Shown piece after piece: positions 43,571 through 55,479 of a DNA stretch of 64,000 bases. The stretch lies in contig JAALGZ010000009.1 in NCBI GenBank assembly GCA_015227615.1, positions 1,116,001 through 1,180,000 on the forward strand. The letters run 5' to 3'. Under the pieces are notes generated by a model that saw only the letters and a list, made by a program, of their open reading frames with translations, did no database searches and was not told the DNA's origin. Position 1 is the first letter of the stretch; every line of letters begins with the position of its first letter. A program made the position numbers and the translations under genes. The stretch is from Labyrinthula sp. Ha (Eukaryota > Sar > Bigyra > Labyrinthulida > Labyrinthulaceae).

Positions 43571-46500
43571 TAGATTATAACTTGTTTTTCAACTTCATAA
43601 AATTAACGAAAATAAAATTTTTGGTAGAAAGTTAGATCTAGAACAGTTGATCTCCTGGTAATATTACTGAAATAGCTCCTGCGTTGAAAAAGTGCATCTC
43701 GGATCCCATATCTTAACATACATCACTGTCATCAAAGTCAAAATATTCTTCCTTATTTTGTCATTCTATTCTAAGCTCAGTTTCTTTCGCTGTAAGATCA
43801 TTATATTCCATAAATAATGTCCCATTGTTCTTATTGTCAACATCAAAAAGTTTTGTTTTCCACTTAAGTGGTCTTTAATTGTTTCCTTGAAAAAAATTTT
43901 ACTTTTGTTAATCTCCACAAAGCAGAATGATTTTTGTTTCCAATGTATTCAAAAATTGTTACATTTTCCTTTTCTTTTGTCTTTTGCGCCAATATCTTCT
44001 ACTTGATCAATGTTGGTTTTTTTAGTCCAAAGGGAAAATAACAGTTAGGTAAGTTAGTGCAAAGAAATGATCGATCAGGACCTACAGAACATCTTACTCG
44101 TTCTCTTATATTCTGTATTTTAAAGAAGAATAATGACTCTCAGAAAAGACACAAATAAAATTTTGATGATCAGAACCATGAAATAAAATACCACCGTTAT
44201 AGCAAAGTAGAGGAAGTGTACTTATGCTTTTTTAATATATTTTAAGAATATCATTTTCCTACAATTCTTGGCGATGTTCATAAGGAAGAATAAGACCAAA
44301 GTAAAATTTAACTTCAAATACACAAAACATTTATCTCTTCTTTGGAGAAAATATTCTTAATTGGAAGCTTCTTATTCTCTACATTATAAAAAACTCCATA
44401 AAAATAATAGTTTTTCTAATCAAGCTATACTTTTGCAAAAACCTAAACTTCTTACTGTTTCTGAAAGAAATATTATGGTTGGTTATAATTAGAAATTCAG
44501 TCTTTCACTTATTTTGATCCCAACAAATTTAAATAAGAAAAGAACTAACTCGTTTATACCGATTATTCTGCTTTTAAATTGGATCTTTTCTTCGGTGACT
44601 GTAAGGAATTTACTTCTCAATTGTTAAAAGTAATTGTTGTTAACAAAAGCATAAAAAGAAATATCTGCACAGTTAAAAAAATCTTTGTAGATATCCCGTT
44701 GTCAATATGAAATTTTGTTTAACATCCAAAAAAATATTCTCTATTTATATTCGTTTCCAGCAGCTTTGAATATTTCAGAAAATATTCTAAGAATACTTTG
44801 TTTATTTTTTCTTAACAAACAAAGATTCACGAACAGTTAGAAATCTTTCTTCAATGAAAGTAACATATTGAACAGGATATAAGAAAATGAATTTATAACT
44901 TATTTGGTCAGTTCATTAACTACAAAACTACAATAAAAACGTTAAGGTAAAAGAGATATCCAGTGTTTCTAATACTTTAACCACGTTCTCATAAAAAGAA
45001 ATTTAGGAAATACAATACTTCAAATGATTTCTTTTAATAATTGAAATATATCTTTTGAATATAATAGAACTGAAGCAGAATCTAAGGCTGTAAATCTTCA
45101 GAAAGTTGTATTAATAGCAGAGCTACTACTTTTTGATGGACTTTAAACCCTTAGACAATACCCAAACCTATATTTGAATCTTGAATTTTATTGTAGCAGT
45201 AAACACTTATTCAAATTTTATCATACATCAGTTCTTGCTTACCTAGAGTAGATAATACCAAAATATACTTGTTGTCAGTTCCTCAAAAGCCACATTATAA
45301 AATTAAATTCACAGGCTACTAGGTAGAATATTATAACTTTAGTGAATGTGCAATTTGAATTCAGGAAATAAAGATATGAAAATGTCACGCTCTAGCAATT
45401 ATTAATAACTAGTTTATGCAAAACAAATTCTAACTAGTTCAAACCTGTAAAAACTTTAGTTTAAGTTTATTTATGACAATTTCTGTAATCTTTTCATGAT
45501 TCAGTTCAATTTTATTCCATAATAGACCATGAAACTCAGAGCACAAACTATACAATTTCAAAAACTACATATCGAAGGGTTTAAAGTAATACATGAAAGA
45601 GAAAAACGTTTTCGCAATAAGAACTGATGTATTGCTCTGAAAATAAACTATTTTATCTATATAAATTACTCATTTCATGTTAAAAGATACTGTAGTTTGC
45701 ATTTCAAGTACTAGTTACTATAATGATAAGGTGCTGTAAATGAAAGTAAAATTAACAAAGGTACGGATAAATAGACTTCACAGTTTCTACACTCCATGGT
45801 CGACCTATTCATCTAATTTATCCATCCGATTCATTTTAAATCTATAAAATTTATTACGAAGAAAAGGTTGTTTTTTGAAGAATAATAATCGCAAATATCA
45901 ATAAAAGGGTTTATTGATCACAAAAAATATAATTCGTTCATATTTTGAGAAGAAGAGACACTACAACATGGCCCAAAACAAGCAAATTTAAACCTTATTG
46001 AAGATAGGTTATATGCGAGTAGAGATATAATTATCAATTACTGTCAATTATTTCAAATCTTTCATGAAATAAAGCTTTCTCAAACAGCTCTTGCAAAAAT
46101 AAACTATACACCCATTGTACGTAGAATCAATAAAGGGTTTATAGCCTCCGAGACACAAGTGATGGAATATACAAAATGACTTTGTTCTGGTACCGAGGGT
46201 AATCAATGGGTTTACTATTAAATCGTGCATTGTTTTCCAATTTCTACTGATAGACTACCTGCTCTTCACTTTATTCAAGAATATACCAAACGTTGCAGTA
46301 TATGGTTCCTGAAAAAACTTCAAAAATGGTTAAAAAGAAAAAAGTATTATGAACTCGTTTTTTTCTCAAATTCATAGGAATTGACTCCAACACAAGGCTT
46401 CAAACTTTTGGCATTCTCATGATTACTGGGGTAGTTAAACTATAATACAAGATGTCATTCCAGGAACCTATCTCCACCATAATAGCAGAAGTAAAAAATA

Positions 46501-49500
46501 ATATTTGAAACACCGGCATGAAATAGAATTGGAATAAAAATTCTTTGTTTACTGGTATTGGGACATGGCTATGCTAGAGAAAACCCCTGTTTCTAAAAAC
46601 AATAGCATAGTAAGCATTAAAACCTCACGGTCTTATGAAGCTAATTCTAACAAAACTGTAACATTAAGAATACACGAAGTTAGTGTGTTATAACAACAAA
46701 CAGGTCGTTTCAATAGCTATTTAAGATCGAGCCCGCTGTAAATTCTGCTTGCCAAACTAGGCTGCATCGACATTCATGTCGGTATAAAAACAGCAACACG
46801 AGATATGTGAAAGACCTTATAACCATGTAATTATCGGACTATTTCCGGATTCTAACACATTGTTTTTCGCAATATTGACTAAATTTGAAAAAAAATAAGG
46901 ATTTGTGGGAAGAACTGTTGGTTTATCCATAGAATCTGCTACTTGGAAATCAAATATTAATATATTATTATTATATGCGATTCATTGATTTTTTTCTAGA
47001 CTATAGATTATTGTATTTCTTCGTTATATCTCAATTATTTCTTTTGTTTCCTTTCTGCCAAAGTGAATATGAATTTTCAAATTTCGAATTCTTGGATTTC
47101 TAAAATCCAGGTTCAGTGGTTGGATATTTGATCCCGTTGTTGATACTTCCTTTCTTATGCTTTAAGTTACTATTTACTTATTTTTTTCTCTTTGATAGGG
47201 CAATGGATCTAATTTACCGAGCATTTTTGCTCTCAAGTGTTTTTCATAATATTATTGCTGAACATATTGGTACTCTACGTCATCTCACTTTCAGCGACCT
47301 ACCCCTGTTGTTTAAATATATCTAGCATCATTAGCATGTAATGCTGTAGCAGCCATACTTCTGATGCTATGGTGGATATATTCTCGTCGATCTAAACCAT
47401 TAAATGCAGCAACTTTATTTATCAGCTTTGAAACCTGATTTTACATCTTTTTTGCGTCAAAAAACTTTTTAGGCTCTATTAATGTCTACGATAAAAGTAC
47501 GAATACCATTCTCTCTGGACCTTACCTTAATATGATACATGTATATATCGTAAGAACTTACATGGAATGGATCTTCTATATAGAATTCTGTTCCATTTGC
47601 ACCAGTTTTCACTCTTTTAACAAATATGATCATTTTTTTATGTTTTTTGCACAATTTTACACTTTAAATTCTTGCTACATAGTTTTCTCCCGCTCTTAAA
47701 GCACCATAGTATGCTACTATGATTGCAACGTATTCATGGATATCCGAGATTCTTTCGTTTTCAACCTTTTCTATATAAATAAATTCTTCTGTTTCGCTAA
47801 AGGGTTATTCTTTTGTTTTTTTATCCATTTTTTCTTTTAGTTTAAACCAACTGGATACAATAACTCAAAATAATGCTTCTAAGTCGATAGAGTTTCTTTC
47901 ATGTGATTTCTTCAACATGGTGCTGTTGTTCCACAATGAGATTCATGCATGCCCTTATTTTTAATGCATTAAACAGGTAAGGATAAGTTTTGATTCAATT
48001 TTCATTCCTCGTTCTTTATGTACAGACTATTCAGAAATAATCTATTGATTCTAGTATAGATCACAGAACTTCTTCGAAATAATATCCTCGTCCATTTTCT
48101 CGTTCAAAGTTTTTATATACTTCTCATCTTATCCCTAGTCTTAAGTTAGGGTTACTTTGATCATTTTGGTATCTCTTTTATCCTTTTTTCTTAAACTTTT
48201 TGATGGCATTATTTCTTTTTTATTTTTGCTTTCTATTAAATTTCCGTTGGTTATTGATACGATTATAATTCATGTTCGACTTGCAAAAAATTTACGGATA
48301 GAGTTCGAGCAAAATTATGCCTTTTCGTTTGCTTTCCGGATGAATTATGGAATTTGATTGGTTGAATTGGGCTATTTATTGTATGGGTAACAAAACCAGG
48401 TTTCTACAGAATCAGTGATTGGTAAAAGTCGATGTATTCATTATGATTATAGTTGACCGGAACATCGATTTTGCAGAATACGGGACTATGAAATGTAATA
48501 AGATATAGGAAAGAGTAATATAAAACATAGAACTACTAGACTTACTACCAAATATATAAAATAGGCATTATCCATTACAATTCTTAATCTGAACCCTTTT
48601 ACCGATATTTTAATGCAATCATGTCTACTTTAAAACGACCAACTAATCTTTAAATCGCTAAGAAATGCATAGATCCAAGTGAAAAGGAGATATATGAAAC
48701 AGAAAATGGAAACTTTGAAGTAGTGTAGAAACTTACAACGAGAACTCCCGAAATACTTATAGACCGATGAAATTAATCTATTATTTAAGCATAAGTTTTT
48801 TGCTGATATATAATTCACGTGTTTAATATGAAAGCGCTGATCAGTTGCAGTGGCTCATTTCGTCATATAGCTACAATCAGTACTGCTTCTACTCACCTTA
48901 ATAATGGCTTTGACTCAATTTTGAGCTTTAATTTTCTAATTTAGCTACGCGACGGCTCGTTCCCTGGAATACTTTTCTTTCTTAAGTCATCTCCATAGAT
49001 TATATACATATCCAAACATAATTGAAAGCATAGAAATAGTGATAGGGAATCTATTCATTGTGCTTTTATGAATGATATCGTCCAATAATGTAGGGATGGC
49101 AAACACGTTAGCGATTTGGCTTAATATATTTGGAATGTATAAAATTCTTCAAGACTTCAAAATAAAGATTAGGAAGATAACACAAATCTTCTTGGAAAAA
49201 TATTTGTTGTTACCAATAAGATATCTGACAAAGATATAAACCATGTCAAAAAAATCCTAGAATAACTTCAATATATAAATTGGAGAAAAAAAATCACTTT
49301 AATAACTGTAATATTCTCATTTTTTGATGGCACTCGTATCAGGAGCGGTCATGGGAATAAAAATGCCATCCTGCTAAGACGAAGGTCCATATAGAATTAC
49401 GGCAATAGGGTAACTTCGTTTAACTACATGGAAAAGATATAAATCAAGACAGGAGCTACCCTTCTTTACAAACAACTTTCAATATCACTGGTGTATATTC

Positions 49501-51299
49501 TCTTGCTTTTAAACAAAAAGTTGGATCTTGTTAGGAATTGTTAATGAAATATAGATACTAAATATTGCCCGATTTGAAATATTGGCTACCGGCACGGAAC
49601 TTCCCAAAATTTTACGAAATTGTTTTATTCTGCAATGAGAATAAATGCTTTGATCTGAATGGCTTTTCATCACTAAGTTTGATTTAATTGAGAAATTAAA
49701 ATATAAAGATCAACTTTATCTCCACAAGCATGTTGGAAACAGAAGAATCAGATATCTATATAATATAAGTTGGGAAGAAACATGGTATCGAATTTGCTGT
49801 AGATATCATGTATAAAATGAAGAGGCCCATATCGCATACCTGAACCAAATAAACCGTGCCACCGCGGTATAAACTCAGAATATTTGAAGAATCACGAGAT
49901 ATTGCTGGTACTGTATAATGTCAAATCTGCCTGAAAATAGCCCAGAAAAAGAAACCAGACTTGAAGTAAATATTGAAAAAAATGAAAGTTTCAAAATGCT
50001 ATGGAGGAACAAATTCTCTCTCTAAACTAGAAGAGAACTTTTTCAAAGACTGTTTTCCTGTTTCAGAAGGAGATATGAGATTTCTAGGAAACATAAACCC
50101 TGTTAAATACTACAAACTGGCTTTTCAGTAGATAGAAAACAAAACCCACCTCTCCATACCGCTTTATCTATATAAATTTGTGACAAACCTAAGGGTATGG
50201 AACAGTTGCCAAAAATGACTCTACGAATTACACTGTTGTGATTAATTGGATTAAAGTGACAAACAACATGTGCAAATATAACTACGGAATCTATAAGACA
50301 AGCTAATCTCGTCTATAACAACTGAATGTAAGTATTTATCAAACTAAAAACCAAATGAGAATTTTTTTGAATTTTAACTGTACCACCTTATTTACCTTTC
50401 TTCATAAATATATATGGATGTATAACTGAAACTGGATCTTATTAAATAAAATATGTCTAGAATCCGTGAATAATAGAATGTGCAAACAGTTACCTAAGAA
50501 ATAGTAGGCAATGTAGATACACTATGGTGCAATCGAATGAAGTCCAAACTTTCAGCTATTTCTCTCTGATATCCCATGAGATTTCTGTTGAGCAAAAAAA
50601 ATGAACTGAATATTATATTCTCATTTAAGTTTAATTTTCAAAGCCTTAGAATTAGATACCCCTTAGCAGAAATTCCATCTTAAACTATTTACTTTTTAAT
50701 TTGCCCTGCTTAGCGAGTTGCGCTAACAAGACATTATTTCCACTCCTGTGCTATGCCAAGTGTGTAATCTAATTAACTACTTAGCAGAGGTATTACTTAA
50801 TTTGGGAAGTCTACAACTTAAATCTATCAAGTATACCACTCTGAAACCGTAGATTAACAAAATCCTAGTCTCTTCTCCAGAACCCAGGCTGCCCTTGGCA
50901 AAATTCATGCGAGAGAAAGAAGGTACGAACTTAATACAGCAGCAAGAGAAAGTCCAACTTTGCATAAAGTTTTAGGGAAGAGAGTTGTAGTTTGGTCTAA
51001 TCCTAATTTTAATAACAGGATAAGGGTTATTCGATCATGGAGGTCGAGAATTAGTTCTTATAATTTCCCAAGACATTAGCATTAGAAGCAGGAAATCGTT
51101 TACAAAAACTTAGTTTTCCAAAAAAAATCTGCTCGCTAATTGGTCAACTCAGAGCTGTATAAATTTGGAGGTATAAGTATGGTTGTACATCCCCTTATCC
51201 GAGTCTGTAAATTAGACTGCATCTCAGATCGGAGTTAGTATATTGTTCCAATGATTATTCGATTGTTGGTTATGGACAATAAAACTAGGAATTTTTATC
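43571..51299. other. Large AT-rich desert
   Basis: About 7.7 kb with no gene recognised on either strand and only short chance frames. 43.7-46.0 and 46.9-48.4 kb are especially A/T-rich, with T-rich upper strand around 47 kb. Confidence 0.4.
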
Positions 51300-51470
51300 C
51301 ATGCTAAATAATTTTAATTTAATTTAATATTCAATTGACTATTAATAATAGGACAAAATAAGGTTATCAGTGTAATAAATTATCAATCTTAGTATATACG
51401 GAAGGATTTTACTCATAAACCATCAACAAACCAAATCCAATCCCTACGCTGGAAAAATTCAGGATATGAA
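51300..51470 (-). repeat. Dispersed repeat, possible copy D (start only)
   Basis: On the minus strand, GCGTAGGGATTGGATTTGG with TTTGTTGATGGTTTATGAGT and CTTCCGTATA parallels the start of copies A and B (TAGGG..TTTGATTT, GTTGATAATTTATCAATA, CTTCCGTGCA). The rest does not align well. Confidence 0.3.
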
Positions 51471-51814
51471 AATTTCGTAACACGTCTAATATAAATATAA
51501 TTTACTGATCCTCATCACTAGGTCTCAAGAATATGTCCTAATAGAGACTAACTCCGACTGTGAACTAATTCTTAGAGTGTCTGAGCTAGTCTCAACACCG
51601 AATTGAGTAATGGGCGAGCAAGGAATTGGCTGAGAATCTCATTGAAGAATCAAACGAGAGTTTCTGATGATCCTCAAAACTCTAAACTTCAATTTGAGTT
51701 AGTTTAAGTTTAAGCATCCTCAATTTCTCAATGAGAAATTCTTCTCATTCAGCTTTCCTATACATCTCGTTTGAAACTCCACAGATCAATATTGCATTAC
51801 TCTAATAAAGAAAT

Positions 51815-52249
51815 ATGTACACAACTTTAAGACAAGCTGCGTTAAACACGACAAAAGTTGTCCACCTTGATTTATCAAACTCAAAATCGTTCATATGTAC
51901 AAATATAATATGCGAAAAACTTGGAAATGCATGTTCATGTAAACTTGCTTTGTTCCTTTATCAACATAAGAATAGTTTCGAGAAAACACTAAAAACCCTA
52001 AACCTCTCCAATTGTAAAATGCAAGTGTTACCCGATAGCATAAATAATCTACACGCACTTGAAAGTTTAATCCTTTCCCACAATAACTTATCTCTCACAG
52101 ATATATCTAACCTTAACCCAAAGTCCTTACCTAACTTAAAACACTTAGATATAACTAACTCATTCACAGAACCAGTAACTTCTCTGAGCCAATTGCCATC
52201 CTCTTTTTCTCTTTTCAACAACCTTAACCCAGAAAACATAAAAATTTAA
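51815..52249 (+). CDS. Small leucine-rich repeat protein
   Basis: 144 residues with at least three LRR units: LKTLNLSNCKMQVLPDSINN, LESLILSHNNLSLTDISNL and LKHLDITNS, preceded by a weaker VVHLDLSNSKSF. LRR proteins are generic protein-binding scaffolds; partner and place are unknown. There is no signal peptide or membrane segment. The ATG at 51815 is the first in frame. Its TAA stop (52247-52249) overlaps the antisense stop of LipB (TAA read on the minus strand at 52248-52246), so the two genes converge with a 4-bp overlap and must share 3' end signals or overlap as transcripts. Confidence 0.82.
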   Translation: MYTTLRQAALNTTKVVHLDLSNSKSFICTNIICEKLGNACSCKLALFLYQHKNSFEKTLKTLNLSNCKMQVLPDSINNLHALESLILSHNNLSLTDISNLNPKSLPNLKHLDITNSFTEPVTSLSQLPSSFSLFNNLNPENIKI

Positions 52250-53055
52250 TCTGTGACATCACCATCTTTGTCTTCAACTTGAACTTTATCAAACTCGAAC
52301 GTTTTTATCACCTCTTCCAAAAGAACGTCTTTGACTTGTTCTTTATCCGCTCCATCCATAAACTGCTCCATCTTACCAACTGTTCTATCTTCTTCATCTA
52401 TTCCACAGGGAATTATATCTTGAAACCCTTTCATTTCACAATTCACATTCAGCGAAAGTCCATGCATAGTAACCCAGGAAGAAGCACTGAACCCAATTGC
52501 CGATACTTTAGATTTCTTTTTCTCTTCATTAATCCATACTCCTGTATAATCCGCATCTCTTTCTCCAGTAATATCATACTTGAGCAAAGTTTGAATAACA
52601 CTTTCTTCTACCTGGCGAAGAAACCAATGAAGATCTTTTTTATGCGGAGAACCTGCTCTAGAAAGATCAAACAGCAAGTATGCAACTAGTTGTCCTGGGC
52701 AGTGATGCGTTATCTCGCCTCCACGATCAACACGAAATACTTCATATCCAGAGGCTTTCTTGATAGAATTTAAGTAAGAAATATCCAGGTTTTTATTTGT
52801 ATATAGATTAGGTAAAGAGTCTTTAGTCAGGTTCAAATCTTGTATGTTTTTATTCTGTTCAGAATGTGGAAATAGATCTTTAACCTTTGATTTTCTGCCC
52901 AGAGTAAAAACTGGTGGATGCTCGAGCAATATTAAATGATCATTAAATACATTTCCAGTTTTTCTTGAGGATATTAATGATTCTCGAATGGTTTGTTGGA
53001 GCTTATATGCTTTTTGATAAGACACCAGAGAATTGAACTTCAAAACTTTAAGCAT
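52246..53055 (-). CDS. LIPB: Octanoyltransferase LipB (lipoate biosynthesis)
   Basis: 269 residues. LipB moves octanoyl from acyl carrier protein to the lipoyl domains of 2-oxoacid dehydrogenases, or to GCSH, in mitochondria or plastids. Family motifs: LILLEHPPVFTLGRKS (41-56), RVDRGGEITHHCPGQLVAYL (108-127), GVWI (172-175), the catalytic Lys in KVSAIGFSA (183) and Cys in IIPCGI (217), with MHGLSLNVN between. An insert of about 45 residues (57-101) separates GRKS from SGYEVFRVDRGG. Within it lies a GT...AG stretch of exactly 30 nt that keeps the frame and could be an intron. The C-terminal acidic tail is unremarkable. No clear targeting peptide is seen at the N-terminus (MLKVLKFNSL). Confidence 0.95.
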   Translation of the reverse strand: MLKVLKFNSLVSYQKAYKLQQTIRESLISSRKTGNVFNDHLILLEHPPVFTLGRKSKVKDLFPHSEQNKNIQDLNLTKDSLPNLYTNKNLDISYLNSIKKASGYEVFRVDRGGEITHHCPGQLVAYLLFDLSRAGSPHKKDLHWFLRQVEESVIQTLLKYDITGERDADYTGVWINEEKKKSKVSAIGFSASSWVTMHGLSLNVNCEMKGFQDIIPCGIDEEDRTVGKMEQFMDGADKEQVKDVLLEEVIKTFEFDKVQVEDKDGDVTD

Positions 53056-53080
53056 TGATATTTAAACGGAATCATTAAAA

Positions 53081-53100
53081 AACGGGCCTCATGGCCCGTT
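53081..53100 (-). promoter_or_regulatory. GC-rich hairpin in the LipB leader, with a 5-codon uORF starting in its loop
   Basis: On the LipB coding strand, AACGGGCC-ATGA-GGCCCGTT is a perfect 8-bp stem with a 4-base loop, 26 bp before the LipB ATG and strikingly GC-rich for this genome. The loop carries ATG, which opens ATG AGG CCC GTT TTT TAA and ends 19 bp before the real start. If transcribed, it could damp or regulate translation. The transcription start is unknown. Confidence 0.55.
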
Positions 53101-53126
53101 ATAAGAAAGTCTTGAACGTTGAGTAA

Positions 53127-53525
53127 ATGAAGTTTGAGAGGAGAGTTTTGATTCAAGAAAATTTGAATAGTTGAATGCGTCTAGGTTTAAGAGTAGGTTG
53201 AAATATTGGATGGTATGGGTATATATTTTTTGACCTAGTTGATGCTGCGTTTTCTTTGTATCATGTGGATAGAATTGTGAAACTGATTCGAGGAAAAACT
53301 CGAAAGCGAATTGAAAAAAGATTTTTCAGAAAAAGATATAAAAAAAATTATAAATATAATGACCAATTTTGTTCAAACATAACCAGCTTATGTTTTACGT
53401 TAGTGAACCCACCTAAAAGCCTAAGGACCGATCTTCTTCCTTTGCAACAAAAAGTTGTTCCAGATCTAAAATGTGTCTTGCAGCAAATTCTAAGAACAAC
53501 ATTGTCTGCTGTTACGAAAAATTAA
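53127..53525 (+). other. Candidate small coding region, unresolved
   Basis: A single frame from the ATG at 53127 to the TAA ending at 53525 is open except for two TGA codons (53172 and 53196). It reads MKFERRVLIQENLNS, then MRLGLRVG, then NIGWYGYIFFDLVDAAFSLY followed by HVDRIVKLIRGKTRKRIEKR. The last 110 codons are uninterrupted and basic, without an ATG of their own. A 27-nt GT...AG stretch covers the first TGA but not the second. TGA is a true stop in the SerRS, ceramide synthase and epsilon-tubulin genes here. It may be a short gene with unseen introns, a pseudogene, or chance. Confidence 0.3.
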
Positions 53526-53874
53526 CACGTATACATGAATCAACAATCTTGATTGAGGTTTTTAGTAAGCCTTTCGTTCGGAAAAGGTTGTTGCTTCAAC
53601 TATGCGCCTCTCTTGCACCTAGAGCGAGTACTGCTTACTCCTACTAAGCTCTCATGTACTGAAATTATTTACTGACACTGCGACCCAGGAGAAGTAATGT
53701 AAAATAGACGACAAAATATGGTTCCATAATTGAGAAGACTGGATCCTTGTACTCTCTACCACTATAGTTTCGCTTCTGTCCTAGATGAGCTTAAGACTTT
53801 TGGCACAAATTCTTGCAGCGGAAATTTTTTTTGCTCTGACTCAACCTCTGATACACATTCTGTGGTTTCAATTT

Positions 53875-55176
53875 TCATGCCAACTTAAAAGCTGCTATCC
53901 AGAATAATAAGAACAAACTGGTTAGTGTAAACAACAGAATATTCTGTTGTCTTTCCGTGATGAACTCAGTTTCAGTCAACACAAACCCAACAATGAAGAA
54001 TATCAAGTTCATGGTACGTCCACAAATACAACATCTATTTAACAAGACAGTTTCATAAGGTAAAGTATAATAGAAAACAATTGAAAAAAATAGAAACAGA
54101 GAAAGTGCTAGTTTTGATGTTGTTTCATAATCTGTCTGAAATTCTCGAGAACCCAGTTTTTCAAACCAAATCAGCGCGATTTTTTCAAGAACAACGAGTT
54201 TTTTTAGAGCAGGTTTTCGCAGCCCCTCATAACCTACAGACCTAATCACCCCACTTACTTCCTTTAACTCTGCAGTTTGGAATGATCTAAAACCAGAAAG
54301 CCTTCCTGTGAATATAGCGCATATAAATATATCAAAGAGAATTACTAAAACCGTAGCTGCAATAACGAGAAAGTAGTCGTAATATAGAGTCAGAGACAAA
54401 TGAGTGTAGTGGGATGGTCCCTCTACATAGTGATTAATAATATCCAAATAAGAAGAGTGAATACATACGACAAGAAATGAGAGAGCTAAAGAAGTACCTT
54501 CGGAAATATGTCTCCAAAACTTCACGCGAAGTTGTAGCTGAGTTTCATCAATGTCTGTTTGTGAATTTAACCAAAATAGGAAAAAATAATTCGTCCCTTT
54601 TTTTAAACCTATAAATGCAATATAAAAGCCAACAATGAGTAGGATTACATTTTGAGTTGGAAATTTAAAGATATATTGAATACAAAAACCCAAGAGATAC
54701 AACGAATAGACTGTATTGATATATTTTATTTTGTGGAAGGCTATTTCTTCAAGAATTTTACTTTGAGCATTGACATGAAACCAGAGAAGAAAGAAAATAG
54801 TTGCAAGAACTGGCGTCACAACTGTAACTTCGTTTTCTACGTCAACTGCGGGTAGAACATCAAGAGTCAGGACAAATTTAATCTTCAATCTCGGAATGTT
54901 CCAAGCTTCCGGGTAGTTAAACTCATCAAAAGGAAATATTGAAAAGGTTTGAAGCTGAAGAATAAACATGATGAGTACGGCGAGTCTTTGTTCATTGACG
55001 GATCTTTTTTCCGCTTCCTTTAAAGTAACGTCTTCCGAAACCTTTGCAGTGTATTTACACAAAAGATGACCAGTGCATGTCTCGTTCAAGGGTTGACTTG
55101 GTTCCTGAATGACAATTTCAGGTGGTTCTGGTTTAGATTCCTTTTGATCATTCTGCCTTTCGAGTGGAAGCAACAT
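53875..55176 (-). CDS. Orphan polytopic membrane protein
   Basis: 433 residues from the ATG at 55176. The frame extends 13 codons upstream but only to a TTG, so that extension is not used. The N-terminal 70 residues are polar and Pro/Glu-rich (KPEPPEIVIQEPSQP). About nine to ten hydrophobic segments follow: LAVLIMFILQLQTFSIF, VVTPVLATIFFLLWF, YSLYLLGFCIQYIF, VILLIVGFYIAFIGL, TSLALSFLVVCIH, FLVIAATVLVILFDIFICAI, LALSLFLFFSIVFYY, LIFFIVGFVL and LLFTLTSLFLLFWIAAF. A soluble loop of about 60 residues precedes the seventh. No family signature is recognised, so transporter or receptor cannot be decided. The stop is TAA at 53877-53875. Confidence 0.8.
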   Translation of the reverse strand: MLLPLERQNDQKESKPEPPEIVIQEPSQPLNETCTGHLLCKYTAKVSEDVTLKEAEKRSVNEQRLAVLIMFILQLQTFSIFPFDEFNYPEAWNIPRLKIKFVLTLDVLPAVDVENEVTVVTPVLATIFFLLWFHVNAQSKILEEIAFHKIKYINTVYSLYLLGFCIQYIFKFPTQNVILLIVGFYIAFIGLKKGTNYFFLFWLNSQTDIDETQLQLRVKFWRHISEGTSLALSFLVVCIHSSYLDIINHYVEGPSHYTHLSLTLYYDYFLVIAATVLVILFDIFICAIFTGRLSGFRSFQTAELKEVSGVIRSVGYEGLRKPALKKLVVLEKIALIWFEKLGSREFQTDYETTSKLALSLFLFFSIVFYYTLPYETVLLNRCCICGRTMNLIFFIVGFVLTETEFITERQQNILLFTLTSLFLLFWIAAFKLA

Positions 55177-55479
55177 TTTTTGTTCCTGAACCTGCGAACT
55201 GCGCGTATAATGCAAACGTATCCAGTCTTGGATTAGTATTATTTAATTTTACATAGTTAGAGGTTATTTGAAGTGTATTTTACGTCATTATAAACTGTAT
55301 TTCAGGCGATTTGTAGAATAATACAATATGACATTTCTGGCATTTTCACTGTATAATCAATTTATTCTGTTCACAGTTGAAGATTTGTGCGAGGGGATTT
55401 TCGTGATGCAAACTGCAAAGACATGGTTCAGCGTATCAATGTACCAACCATTGTTATTAAGATTTGAATATATAATTTG
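55177..55479. other. Upstream region of the orphan membrane protein
   Basis: No gene. It contains the probable promoter of the minus-strand gene and then AT-rich sequence up to the LINE fragment. Confidence 0.4.

Noticed and set aside
55177-55215. Upstream extension of the orphan membrane protein
   Set aside because: It begins with TTG, not ATG, and adds 13 residues without conserved features.
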